Shown piece by piece: positions 1 to 6,318 of a stretch of 9,933 bases of DNA. The first letter of the stretch is position 1; every line of letters starts with the position of its first letter. A model generated the notes under the pieces. The model worked only from the letters and a program-made list of their open reading frames with translations, ran no database searches and was not told the DNA's origin. The position numbers were made by a program, and so were the translations under genes. Origin of the DNA: Clostridia bacterium (GTDB taxonomy: Bacteria > Bacillota > Clostridia > Oscillospirales > SIG627); contig JAFTEP010000106.1 in assembly GCA_017453605.1 (NCBI GenBank), positions 1-9,933 on the forward strand, written 5' to 3'.

Positions 1-111
1 ATTGGTCATTGGGGAAACGGCGATTATCGGGTTTACATAAAAGAAGAATCCGAACTTGCTTATCTGCTTGGCTTGATTAAACAATCCTTTGACAAGAATA
101 AAAAAGAATAG
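1..111 (+). CDS. C-terminal fragment of a DUF5655-like domain protein (5' end outside window)
   Basis: Frame 1 is open from the first base to TAG at 109-111 and gives the last 36 residues of a protein. The fragment begins IGHWGNGDYRVYIKEE and continues with a helix-like stretch (SELAYLLGLIKQSFD) and a Lys-rich tail. The G-H-W/Y-G-x-G-D motif, a short beta strand and a closing 'LIxQSF/Y' helix resemble the end of DUF5655 ('predicted transport protein') domains. These often sit at the C-terminus of restriction- or DUF262/DUF91-type proteins. The family call rests on remembered similarity over a very short stretch. The rest of the gene lies upstream of the window, so the function of the whole protein cannot be judged. 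Confidence 0.5.
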   Translation: MGHWGNGDYRVYIKEESELAYLLGLIKQSFDKNKKE

Positions 112-230
112 ACTTTTTTGGACTTCATTTAATTATATTCCAAACGACTATTCAAATCTTTTCGCTTTTGCCCACATCCCCGCGGGAGCGAAGCTGTACT
201 GATTTATAATGAGGATCAATAGGAGACAAT
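112..230 (+). promoter_or_regulatory. AT-rich intergenic region with a candidate promoter for the GH99-like gene
   Basis: This 119-bp gap contains a perfect TATAAT at 205-210. A transcript would start near 217, with AGGAG at 221-225 lying 5 nt before the ATG at 231. No good -35 hexamer lies 16-18 bp upstream of the TATAAT; the equivalent positions are GC-rich. The promoter is therefore tentative and may need an activator. No convincing GC-rich terminator follows the upstream gene; only a weak A/T hairpin with a T-run is seen around 100-119. Confidence 0.35.
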
Positions 231-1307
231 ATGCTGCATACCGACGTTTGTTCCGGAGACGGTAGTGGGCGAGCCCTGAGAATCGGAGTTATCAACTGGG
301 ACTGCGCTCTGCCGGAGGACACCTATTTCGGGCGTTACGCGATCCGTTCTCTCAGCGATCCCGTGTATAAGGACCGCATACCCTATTACGCCGATATGTC
401 CGGCGACGGCAGGATAGCATTCCGCCGCAAAACTCAGGAGGAATTCGACCGCGAACTCAGTTACGCGATAGGGGCAGGGATAGATTATTTTGCCTACACC
501 TGGTACACCGACGAAAAGATCCCCGCGGACAGCGTCGTCGGCAGGGAGCAGGGAAACTGCGTCGACGACAAGCTGTGGGAACTCGGCTGGGCGCGTCAGC
601 TGCACATGAAAAGCGCTCTGCGCAACAAGATCGGACTGTGCGCGATTTTAGTCTGTATGCACGCGTATTTCGATTCCGATTTTTGTAAGCTCGCCGAAGC
701 CATGAAACAGCCGTATTACGAAAAGGTCGACGGGCGTCCCCTCGTGTGTCTTTTCGGCGGATACCGCAGGGATTATATAGAGCGCCTCAGAAGATTCCCG
801 GAAGAGTTCGGCTGCGCGGATCCTTATATCGTCTTTTTCAATCACGGTAAAGGCGCTCTGCCCGGCGAAGACTACTCCGCGGCGGACGCGGTCAGTTCCT
901 ACGGATGCGGCTGCGAAAACACAAAGGATTTTTCGGATCTTATCGCCCGCGAGATCTCAAACAACGAAAAAAGAAAAGACTTCGGCGTGCCGGTCCTGCC
1001 GCAATTCACTATGGGCTGGAATCCCATGCCGCGTGTGGACAACCCCGTTCCGTGGACAAGTTATCCGCGCACCGACTATCCCCATCCCGCCGAAAGTCAG
1101 GACGTGAGAGCGGAAGCCGAGGCGCTCGCCGGATGGATAGATTCAAACCGGGATCACATCGTCCCCGACCGCATCCACGCCTTCGCGTGGAACGAATTCG
1201 AGGAGGGCGGTTATATCTGCCCGACGAAAGCCCCCGACGGCGGGATCTGCACCTCTCACCTCGACAGCTTCGCCGACGCGGTGAGATTCTGGAGGAAGAC
1301 CCTGTAA
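231..1307 (+). CDS. Glycoside hydrolase family 99-like (WbsX-type) protein
   Basis: A 358-residue soluble protein without signal peptide or membrane segment, so probably cytoplasmic. It resembles the GH99-like/WbsX family of TIM-barrel proteins linked to glycan or O-antigen metabolism. Visible signatures are the N-terminal strand RIGVINWDCALPED (about 17-30), the segment around residues 69-91 that ends IDYFAYTWY, YYEKVDGRPLVCLFGGY (162-178), the GWNPMPR segment (262-268), and AWNEFEEGGYICPT (319-332). The last corresponds to the conserved 'AWNEWxEGxxxEP' block that carries acidic active-site candidates in this family. The Trp-to-Phe change (NEF rather than NEW) marks it as a divergent member. 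Length fits a single-domain member. The ATG at 231 is chosen because AGGAG precedes it by 5 nt. It is probably monocistronic, ending 18 nt before a strong terminator. Substrate and even catalytic activity are unknown. Confidence 0.7.
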   Translation: MLHTDVCSGDGSGRALRIGVINWDCALPEDTYFGRYAIRSLSDPVYKDRIPYYADMSGDGRIAFRRKTQEEFDRELSYAIGAGIDYFAYTWYTDEKIPADSVVGREQGNCVDDKLWELGWARQLHMKSALRNKIGLCAILVCMHAYFDSDFCKLAEAMKQPYYEKVDGRPLVCLFGGYRRDYIERLRRFPEEFGCADPYIVFFNHGKGALPGEDYSAADAVSSYGCGCENTKDFSDLIAREISNNEKRKDFGVPVLPQFTMGWNPMPRVDNPVPWTSYPRTDYPHPAESQDVRAEAEALAGWIDSNRDHIVPDRIHAFAWNEFEEGGYICPTKAPDGGICTSHLDSFADAVRFWRKTL

Positions 1308-1325
1308 AAGATATCCGACGTTTCG

Positions 1326-1360
1326 CTCCCCGGGAGGTCTTTGATCTCCCGGGGAGTTTT
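1326..1360 (+). terminator. Rho-independent terminator of the GH99-like gene
   Basis: A perfect 11-bp GC-rich stem is formed by CTCCCCGGGAG (1326-1336) and its complement CTCCCGGGGAG (1346-1356), with a 9-nt loop. TTTT at 1357-1360 follows directly. It begins 18 nt after the GH99-like stop codon and separates that gene from the next promoter. Confidence 0.9.
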
Positions 1361-1394
1361 GGGGTTTATCAAGCCCTTTATTATCCTGTTTTTG

Positions 1395-1423
1395 TTGACT
1401 GAGCGGGCTTTTCGTGTTATAAT
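1395..1423 (+). promoter_or_regulatory. Near-consensus sigma-A promoter with extended -10
   Basis: TTGACT (1395-1400) and TATAAT (1418-1423) are separated by exactly 17 bp. A TG lies one base before the -10 (1415-1416), making an extended -10. Predicted transcription start is near 1430, giving a leader of about 79 nt before the ATG at 1509. This is the strongest promoter in the window and drives the nucleosidase/phosphatase pair. Confidence 0.85.
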
Positions 1424-1435
1424 TTTTTACGGACG

Positions 1436-1484
1436 GCGGGGCTTCGTCAGTTGCGGGGCTTCGCTTGGGACCGAAAGAAGCGAA
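1436..1484 (+). repeat. Direct repeat and small hairpin in the 5' leader
   Basis: The 11-mer GCGGGGCTTCG occurs at 1436-1446 and again at 1453-1463, a 17-bp period. The second copy runs into a possible 7-bp hairpin (TTCGCTT 1460-1466 with AAGCGAA 1478-1484, 11-nt loop). Both lie between the predicted transcription start and the ribosome binding site AAAGG (1493-1497). They could form an operator or a leader structure, or could be chance; the sequence alone does not decide. Confidence 0.4.
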
Positions 1485-1508
1485 AGAGAAATAAAGGCCG
1501 GTGCAAAA

Positions 1509-2288
1509 ATGAAGAATAAGAATTATCTTACGGACGTCGCTCTGATGTCGGTGACGACGACGGAGTTTCGGGCGGTGACTCATTTTCACGACTGGAAAGC
1601 AAAGACCTTCACGGGCGACGATCAGATATATGACATCGCTGAATTCGAGCGCGACGGCAAAACACGTTCCATTGTCCACGCGAAGATAAGCGAAATGGGC
1701 ATGACCGCCGCCGCGGCGACCGCGATGAAGATGATCTTCATTTTCCGTCCGCGTTATCTGATAATGGTCGGGATAGCGGCGGGCGTCGTCAAGTCGGAGC
1801 TCGAGGATCAGCGCTACGGCGACGTCATCGTTCCCGACGTTATCTGGAACTATTCCGCGGGGAAATTCGTCAGCCCGGAGCTTGCGCAGATCCGCTACGG
1901 CAATATGGGCTTTCTGCCGCGTTCCACCGCCGAGCAGATCCCCGAGGAGATAATCCCCTATATCAGAAAAGCCGCCGAGTCCGAAGAGAACCCCTGCCAC
2001 GTCTATATCGGTCCAATGGCTTGCGGCAGCACGGTCGTCGCCAACCGCGAGCTCCTCGAAAAACAGATCTACACCCAGTATCAGCACACCGCCGGCCTCG
2101 ATATGGAGTCCTACGCCGTCGTCTACGCGGCAAACCACTCCAACGATCCCAAACCGATCCCGATCATCGTCAAGAGCGTCTGCGATTTTGCCGACAGCAA
2201 GAAGTCCGACGAATATCAGCGCTTCGCGGCTTATTCGAGCTGCGAATTTGCAAAATTCCTTTATCAGAAGATCCTTCCGATGGATTGA
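1509..2288 (+). CDS. Nucleoside phosphorylase/nucleosidase family protein (MTA/SAH nucleosidase-like, PNP_UDP_1)
   Basis: A 259-residue stand-alone enzyme of the PNP/MTAN superfamily, which cleaves the N-glycosidic bond of purine nucleosides. Hallmarks are the early acidic residue in MSVTTTEFRAV (Glu19, cf. E. coli MTAN Glu12), GIAAGV (88-93), GDVIVPD (104-110), a GPMACGSTVVAN loop (168-179), DMES (198-201; Glu200 as ribose-binding Glu) and SVCDFADS (223-230; Asp226 as catalytic Asp). The 'MESYAVVYAA...KSVCDFAD' form resembles the subfamily often fused to NLR-like or response-regulator proteins more than housekeeping Pfs. The open frame extends upstream to 1341, but that part covers the terminator stem and the promoter. 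ATG 1509, with AAAGG 11 nt upstream, is the believable start. The histidine phosphatase starts 35 nt after its stop with no terminator between, so the two are probably cotranscribed. Whether the substrate is MTA/SAH or another nucleoside or nucleotide is unresolved. Confidence 0.8.
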   Translation: MKNKNYLTDVALMSVTTTEFRAVTHFHDWKAKTFTGDDQIYDIAEFERDGKTRSIVHAKISEMGMTAAAATAMKMIFIFRPRYLIMVGIAAGVVKSELEDQRYGDVIVPDVIWNYSAGKFVSPELAQIRYGNMGFLPRSTAEQIPEEIIPYIRKAAESEENPCHVYIGPMACGSTVVANRELLEKQIYTQYQHTAGLDMESYAVVYAANHSNDPKPIPIIVKSVCDFADSKKSDEYQRFAAYSSCEFAKFLYQKILPMD

Positions 2289-2323
2289 CTTCCCCGCGGA
2301 CTATATTTGCGTTTTATAAAAAA

Positions 2324-2899
2324 ATGAAACTTGTATTGATAAGACATGGGGAGAGCGAAGCCAACGTTCTTCAATCGCAAAACAGCTTCTTCTACTGCGG
2401 ACGCTGGGACTGCGAGCTGACCGAAAAGGGAAGGATGCAGGCAAAGCTTCTCAAAGGAAACGCCGTTCTGGACGGCGCAAAAAAGATCATTTCGTCTCCT
2501 CTTAAACGCGCCGTTGATACTGCGGCCGGATTTGCGGACCGGGAGATCACAGTCGATGCCCGTCTGACCGAACGCTCGCTGGGAGATTTCAACGGAAAGT
2601 TCAGGGGCGATCTTGAAAAGATCCCGGAATACAAAAAGTATTTCACCGAACGCCGCCTTTTGCCTTTCAGAAGCAGTTTTTCTGTATGCGCTCCGAACGG
2701 CGAGACCTACGCCGACGTCGTGAAGAGAGTGACCTCTTTCCTTGAAGAACTGAAGACCCTCGACCTTGAAAAGGTCATCATCGTTTCCCACGCCGTCGCG
2801 ATAAGGTGTATGCTGAAGATCATAAACGGTCTCTCTGAGGAAGAAACTCTCGCCCTCTTTATAGATAACTGCGATCCCGTTGCCGTTGAATACCGCTGA
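2324..2899 (+). CDS. Histidine phosphatase family protein (phosphoglycerate mutase-like)
   Basis: A 191-residue branch-1 histidine phosphatase, cytoplasmic. The catalytic RHG is at residues 7-9 (LVLIRHGESEAN) with His8 as phosphate acceptor. SPLKRAVDTA (58-67) supplies phosphate-pocket Arg62. LTERSLGDFNG (81-91) contains the likely general acid Glu83, and VSHA (154-157) supplies His156. All catalytic elements are present and the length matches small-molecule phosphatases of the CobC/PhoE/GpmB type. The open frame reaches back to 2021 inside the preceding gene, but homology starts at MKLVLIRHG, so ATG 2324 is chosen. No clear Shine-Dalgarno precedes it (the leader reads GTTTTATAAAAAA), suggesting weak or coupled translation from the nucleosidase gene. 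The substrate could be a sugar phosphate, nucleotide or cofactor; the neighbour hints at nucleotide metabolism, but that is inference. Confidence 0.85.
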   Translation: MKLVLIRHGESEANVLQSQNSFFYCGRWDCELTEKGRMQAKLLKGNAVLDGAKKIISSPLKRAVDTAAGFADREITVDARLTERSLGDFNGKFRGDLEKIPEYKKYFTERRLLPFRSSFSVCAPNGETYADVVKRVTSFLEELKTLDLEKVIIVSHAVAIRCMLKIINGLSEEETLALFIDNCDPVAVEYR

Positions 2900-2951
2900 C
2901 GGCAGGAGCGTCTCCCGGCAAATCGCCTGAAAATAGAGAAAACAGAACGCC

Positions 2952-2971
2952 GCCGGTCCGAAAGGACCGGC
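2952..2971 (-). terminator. Hairpin terminator between convergent genes
   Basis: A perfect 8-bp stem, GCCGGTCC (2952-2959) with GGACCGGC (2964-2971), encloses a 4-nt loop. Read on the minus strand it lies 23 nt beyond the SPFH stop and is followed by a T-rich stretch (GGCGTTCTGTTTTCTC), so it most likely ends that gene. On the plus strand the loop is a GAAA tetraloop but no U-run follows, so termination of the phosphatase transcript there is less certain. Confidence 0.6.
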
Positions 2972-2994
2972 AGCGAAAAAATGTCTTGATATAC

Positions 2995-4386
2995 TCAGTC
3001 GAGCTTGTTTCCGCACTGCGGGCAGAACTTCACGGGATTTGCGTCGGGAGCGGTCCAGCCGCACTTTTCGCAGTGAGCGGGCTTCGGAGCGTCCGCGGGA
3101 GCGGGCATGGGTTTGCCGCAGTTCGCGCAGAACTTGCCGGTGTTCTCGGCGCCGCACTCGCACTTCCAGCTTCCTGCCGGAGCGGGCTTGGGCTTGCCGC
3201 AGTTGGCGCAGAATTTGCCGGTGTTCTCGGCGCCGCACACGCACTTCCAGCTTCCCGCCGGAGCGGGCTTGGGCTTGCCGCAGTTTGCACAGAATTTGCC
3301 GGTGTTCTCGGCGCCGCACTCGCACTTCCAGGTGTTGGCGGCGGCCTGAGCTGCCTGAGCCGCCTGCTGGTTCTGCTGGTTCATGGCGAAGAGGTTAGAC
3401 ATATTCGCGGCTCCTCCGCCGATCCCCTGTGCCATTCCGAGACCCATGAATCCGGTCATGGCTCCGCCGGAGTTCTTCGCGGCATCCTTCATCGCGTCCG
3501 AAGAAGCGTCCACGAGTCTGCCGCCCGCCATACCGGGATCTCTGAAGATGCCGGCTCTCTGAGCTTCCTGATATCTCTTCTCGTCCTCTTCGGTCATCGT
3601 GATCGGGTTGAGGGCGATGGTTTTGACCTTGATACCTCTGTTTTCGATCCATCTCTGGGTCAGCACTTCGTTGAGCGCGTCTTCAAGCTCCAGGTTGTGA
3701 GCCGGGATCTGGTTGGGTCTGAGCTCGAGATCGGAGAGCTTCGCGAGAGCGGGGGCAAGGGAGCTGATGAATTCTGTCTTGAGCTGACCGTCGATCTGAT
3801 CCCTGCGGTAGGTATCGGTGACGTTTCCGGCGATGTTCGTGTAGAAAACCAGCGGGTTGTCGAGGATGTAGGAGTAGATGCCGCTGACTCTCAGATTGAC
3901 GTCCAGGTCGAGATTTATGGATCTGTTGACGATGCGGAAGGGGATGGGGGTCGCGGAACCGAACTTGTTCTCGAGGATCTCTTTCGTGTTGAAGTAGTAG
4001 ACTCTCTGATCCTTTCCGGTGTCTCCGCCGTAGGTGAATCTCTTTCCGATCAGCTTGAAGGTCTCGATGAGGCTCTGACCGAATTTGCCCGCGAAGATCG
4101 AGGGCTCGGTGGACTTGTCGAAGGTGTATTCACCGGGAACCGCGCAGAACTCGACGACCTTGCCCTGCTCCACGATGATCATTGCCTGACCGTCGGCGAC
4201 GGCGATGCCGGAGCCGTTGGAAATGATGTTGTCGTTGCCCTTGGTGTTCGAGGAACGGTTGCCGATCCTCTTTTCGCCCTTTGTCATAAGGACGTCGTTG
4301 GGAAGCGCTTCACAGTAGAAAAATTCTTTCCATTGATCGGCAAGAACTCCTCCGATCGCGCCTATGCCTGCCTGAATAAGTCCCAT
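2995..4386 (-). CDS. SPFH-domain protein with C-terminal zinc ribbons (YdjI / 'virion core protein' type)
   Basis: A 463-residue protein. Residues about 60-270 form an SPFH/band-7-like domain of the YdjI type, recognisable from DGQAMIIVEQGKVVEFCAVPGEYTFD (65-90), NLDLDVNLRVSGIYSYILDNP (158-178) and GIKVKTIALNPITMTEED (251-268). Residues 284-350 are a Gly/Ala/Met/Gln-rich linker. Three near-identical 27-residue zinc ribbons follow (353-379, 380-406, 407-433; each CxC...CxxC), then a fourth, divergent one (438-459; CxxC...CxxC). B. subtilis YdjI is known to help place the PspA envelope-stress protein at the membrane, and a membrane-organising role is inferred here. No signal peptide is seen. 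A strong ribosome site (AGAGGAGAA, 4392-4400) sits 7 nt before the ATG. It is monocistronic, with its own promoter and terminator. No pspA-like gene is in view. Confidence 0.85.
   Translation of the reverse strand: MGLIQAGIGAIGGVLADQWKEFFYCEALPNDVLMTKGEKRIGNRSSNTKGNDNIISNGSGIAVADGQAMIIVEQGKVVEFCAVPGEYTFDKSTEPSIFAGKFGQSLIETFKLIGKRFTYGGDTGKDQRVYYFNTKEILENKFGSATPIPFRIVNRSINLDLDVNLRVSGIYSYILDNPLVFYTNIAGNVTDTYRRDQIDGQLKTEFISSLAPALAKLSDLELRPNQIPAHNLELEDALNEVLTQRWIENRGIKVKTIALNPITMTEEDEKRYQEAQRAGIFRDPGMAGGRLVDASSDAMKDAAKNSGGAMTGFMGLGMAQGIGGGAANMSNLFAMNQQNQQAAQAAQAAANTWKCECGAENTGKFCANCGKPKPAPAGSWKCVCGAENTGKFCANCGKPKPAPAGSWKCECGAENTGKFCANCGKPMPAPADAPKPAHCEKCGWTAPDANPVKFCPQCGNKLD
3088..3330 (-). repeat. 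Three tandem 81-bp repeats encoding zinc ribbons
   Basis: Three in-frame 81-bp units lie at 3250-3330, 3169-3249 and 3088-3168, inside the SPFH gene. Each encodes WKC(E/V)CGAENTGKFCANCGKP plus a seven-residue Pro/Ala-rich spacer. The first two units differ at one residue (Glu/Val). The third differs in its spacer (MPAPADA instead of KPAPAGS). Similarity at both protein and DNA level points to recent duplication or gene conversion, so copy number may vary between strains. Confidence 0.9.
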
Positions 4387-4453
4387 AGTAGTTCTCCTCT
4401 CGTTAAAATAGGTTCAAAAACTGTTTTCCGGGTCCCCGGATTTTTACGTTTAT

Positions 4454-4482
4454 ATTGTATCATACTTTTCTTGTTTTTGCAC
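4454..4482 (-). promoter_or_regulatory. Promoter of the SPFH gene
   Basis: On the minus strand GTGCAA (4482-4477) and TACAAT (4459-4454) are spaced by 17 bp, with a TG one base before the -10. The -35 is weak (3 of 6 consensus), but the extended -10 TGATACAAT is identical to that of the divergent deacetylase promoter. Predicted start is near 4447, leaving a leader of about 60 nt. Confidence 0.6.
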
Positions 4483-4573
4483 TATGATTTTGTAAAATTT
4501 TCTCTTTTTTCTTTGCTTTTGCCCGCAAAGGGATCTTTTTTTCTCCCCGGGTCCGGAAAAATCGCCGAAACCC

Positions 4574-4602
4574 TTGAAATTACGTTCCGGGAATGATACA
4601 AT
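4574..4602 (+). promoter_or_regulatory. Promoter of the deacetylase/acetyltransferase operon
   Basis: TTGAAA (4574-4579) and TACAAT (4597-4602) are 17 bp apart, with TG at 4594-4595 forming an extended -10. The start is predicted near 4609, about 27 nt before ATG 4636. The rest of the divergent region holds small GC-rich palindromes at 4427-4440 and 4545-4556 that share CCGGGTCC, and a 6-bp hairpin at 4511-4530. Confidence 0.8.
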
Positions 4603-4635
4603 TTTCTTAGCATATTTCTTTGGAGGGATATAATT

Positions 4636-5508
4636 ATGGTCAATCTGTTTCTTCGCTGGCCCGGCGCAAAGGAAAGGGCTTTCACTCTCAGCTATGACGA
4701 CGGCGTCATCCAGGACGTCCGGCTCACCGAAATGATGAAGGAGCGCGGACTAAAGGGCACTCTCAACATCCCCAGCAGCTACCTCGGCGACGAGCACGTT
4801 CATCACGTCAGCTACGGCGTCCTGCGCGACATGATCTCCAAGGGCGTGATCGAGGTCGCCGGTCACGGCGAGACCCACCCCTTCTACGCCAAAATGGATA
4901 CTCCCCAGGTCCTGAAAGATCTTCTCAACGACCGCGCTGCCCTCGAGAGGGAAACGGGAGGTCTTGTCAGGGGCTTCGCGCTTCCGAACGGATCCTACAA
5001 CGCCGACACGATAGAATGTTTAAGGCTCGCGGGCTTTGTTTATTCCCGCACCACCAAATCCACCAAGGCCTTCTCTCTTCCTGAAAATTTCCTCGAATGG
5101 CACCCGACCTGCCATCAGCTCGATCCGGCTCTCGACAGCCTCTGCGATGAGTTCTTCGACCCGAACGGCAGATACGGCGCCTCTCAGCTCAAATACAGCA
5201 CCGCCCGGCTCTTCTACGTCTGGGGGCACGCCTACGAAATGGACCGCGCCGAGAACTGGAGCTGGGAAAAGCTCGACGCTCTCTTTGACAAGGTCGCCGG
5301 CAGGGACGACGTGTGGTACGCCACGAACATGGAGATCTATGATTACGTCCGCGCCTTCAGATCCCTCATCCAGTCCGCGGACGGCTCGTTCATCTACAAC
5401 CCCGGCACTCTCGAAGTCTTTGCTCAGGCCTATTTCCCCGGACAGAGCGGAGTGCACCTTTTCTCCGTCAAGCCCGGCGAGACCCTCCGTTTTGCGGATC
5501 TGAAGTGA
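4636..5508 (+). CDS. Polysaccharide deacetylase family protein (CE4 / NodB homology)
   Basis: A 290-residue CE4-type protein. These are metal-dependent enzymes that remove N- or O-acetyl groups from amino-sugar polymers. Motif 1 is SYDDG (19-23) with Asp21/Asp22 in place of the usual TFDDG. Motif 2 is HGETH (77-81), supplying the two metal-binding His. Motif 3 is ALPNGSY (115-121). VWGHAYE (195-201) resembles the late His motif. There is no signal peptide, so it probably acts in the cytoplasm, unlike secreted peptidoglycan deacetylases. It may use a small sugar or lipid-linked precursor (inference). The start has an excellent site, GGAGGG (4622-4627), 8 nt before the ATG. The last codons overlap the start of the acetyltransferase gene. 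Residues about 245-290 form a short beta-rich tail after the NodB core. Confidence 0.85.
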   Translation: MVNLFLRWPGAKERAFTLSYDDGVIQDVRLTEMMKERGLKGTLNIPSSYLGDEHVHHVSYGVLRDMISKGVIEVAGHGETHPFYAKMDTPQVLKDLLNDRAALERETGGLVRGFALPNGSYNADTIECLRLAGFVYSRTTKSTKAFSLPENFLEWHPTCHQLDPALDSLCDEFFDPNGRYGASQLKYSTARLFYVWGHAYEMDRAENWSWEKLDALFDKVAGRDDVWYATNMEIYDYVRAFRSLIQSADGSFIYNPGTLEVFAQAYFPGQSGVHLFSVKPGETLRFADLK

Positions 5509-6257
5509 CCGGGCGCGCAGAGAGGATACGCCGGGATGCCCTTGCGCTCGGCGTCCGTCCCGGGGATTCGATCCTCGTCCACTCGTCGCTGAGATCGCTC
5601 GGCGAGGGATTCGTTCCCTCAGACGTCACCGACGGGCTCCGGGCCGCCCTCGGAGACGGCGGGACGCTCGTCTTTCCCGCGCTCAGCTATGAATACTGCG
5701 GCGCGGATGATCCGTTTTTTGACGTAAAGAAAACGCCGTCGAATGTCGGAGCGATCCCGGAATATTTCCGCACGTCAGTTCAGGGCGTCCTGAGGAGCAT
5801 AAACCCCACTCACTCCTGCTGCGCCGTCGGCAAAAACGCGCGCTTTCTCACCGAGGGACACGTTGCCGACCGGACTCCCTGCGGTGAGAACTCTCCGTTC
5901 AGACGCCTGAAAGAGCTCGGCGGAAAGATCCTTTTCATCGGCTGCGGAATCGGTCCCAACACCTCGATGCACGCGGTCGAGGAGCTCGTCTGTCCCGATT
6001 ATCTCTTCGGCGATATGATCCGCTACACCGTCACGGACGGCGAGGGGAGAAGCTTTGAGCTCTCCTGTCTGAGGCACGCGTTTGTGAACGCCGTTCAGCG
6101 CTACAAGCGCCTCGCGCCGCTGCTTGACGGAGACGCTCTCAGAGAGGGCATGATCGCGTCGGCGGATTGTTTTCTCGTTTCGACGGTAGAAATGTGGCGG
6201 GAGGCCCACAAAAAGCTCCGCTCCGATCCTCATTATTTCGTCGATATCAAAAACTGA
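5505..6257 (+). CDS. AAC(3)-family N-acetyltransferase
   Basis: A 250-residue protein of the aminoglycoside 3-N-acetyltransferase/YokD family, which moves acetyl from acetyl-CoA to an amino group. Signatures are LVHSSLRSLG (24-33), TPSNVGAIPEYFR (78-89), NPTHSCCAVG (100-109), TPCGENSPFRRL (124-135) and a GCGIGPNTSMHAVEE stretch (146-160). The last matches the 'NTxxHxxE' region around the catalytic His of AAC(3) enzymes. The start is GTG at 5505, overlapping the deacetylase TGA as GTGA, so translation is likely coupled; no strong ribosome site is seen. Many family members are not resistance enzymes, and the tight link to a CE4 deacetylase favours an amino-sugar substrate. It is the last gene of its operon and is followed by a bidirectional terminator. 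Confidence 0.85.
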   Translation: MTGRAERIRRDALALGVRPGDSILVHSSLRSLGEGFVPSDVTDGLRAALGDGGTLVFPALSYEYCGADDPFFDVKKTPSNVGAIPEYFRTSVQGVLRSINPTHSCCAVGKNARFLTEGHVADRTPCGENSPFRRLKELGGKILFIGCGIGPNTSMHAVEELVCPDYLFGDMIRYTVTDGEGRSFELSCLRHAFVNAVQRYKRLAPLLDGDALREGMIASADCFLVSTVEMWREAHKKLRSDPHYFVDIKN

Positions 6258-6272
6258 TGCTCTTTAAAAATC

Positions 6273-6300
6273 GGTCCCCGAAGCTTTCGCTCCGGGGACC
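6273..6300. terminator. Bidirectional rho-independent terminator
   Basis: GGTCCCCG (6273-6280) pairs with CGGGGACC (6293-6300). The inner stem extends past one mismatch to a TTTC loop at 6285-6288. On the plus strand TTCTTT follows; on the minus strand GATTTTT follows. It sits between the convergent acetyltransferase and TIM-barrel genes and serves both. Confidence 0.85.
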
Positions 6301-6318
6301 TTCTTTACGGGGAAGGAT

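Noticed and set aside
1143..2138. A 331-codon minus-strand frame across the GH99-like end and the nucleosidase
   Set aside because: It runs through a strong terminator and a promoter, has no family resemblance, and lies antisense to two well-supported genes.
3088..3330. CRISPR-like or mobile tandem repeat
   Set aside because: The 81-bp units encode intact zinc ribbons in frame and have no unique spacers.
4511..4530. CTTTGC/GCAAAG hairpin followed by a T-run
   Set aside because: It points in the plus direction, where no upstream gene is transcribed. The stem is short with an 8-nt loop, so a terminator role is not supported.
2986..4596. A 536-codon open frame on the plus strand opposite the SPFH gene
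   Set aside because: Its translation is low-complexity and mirrors the SPFH gene, which has a clear family match, a ribosome site, a promoter and a terminator. High GC and codon bias explain the open antisense frame.
5505..6257. Antibiotic-resistance gene call for the AAC(3)-family protein
   Set aside because: The family includes many non-resistance enzymes. The operon partner is a polysaccharide deacetylase and there is no mobile context next to it, so a resistance label is not supported.
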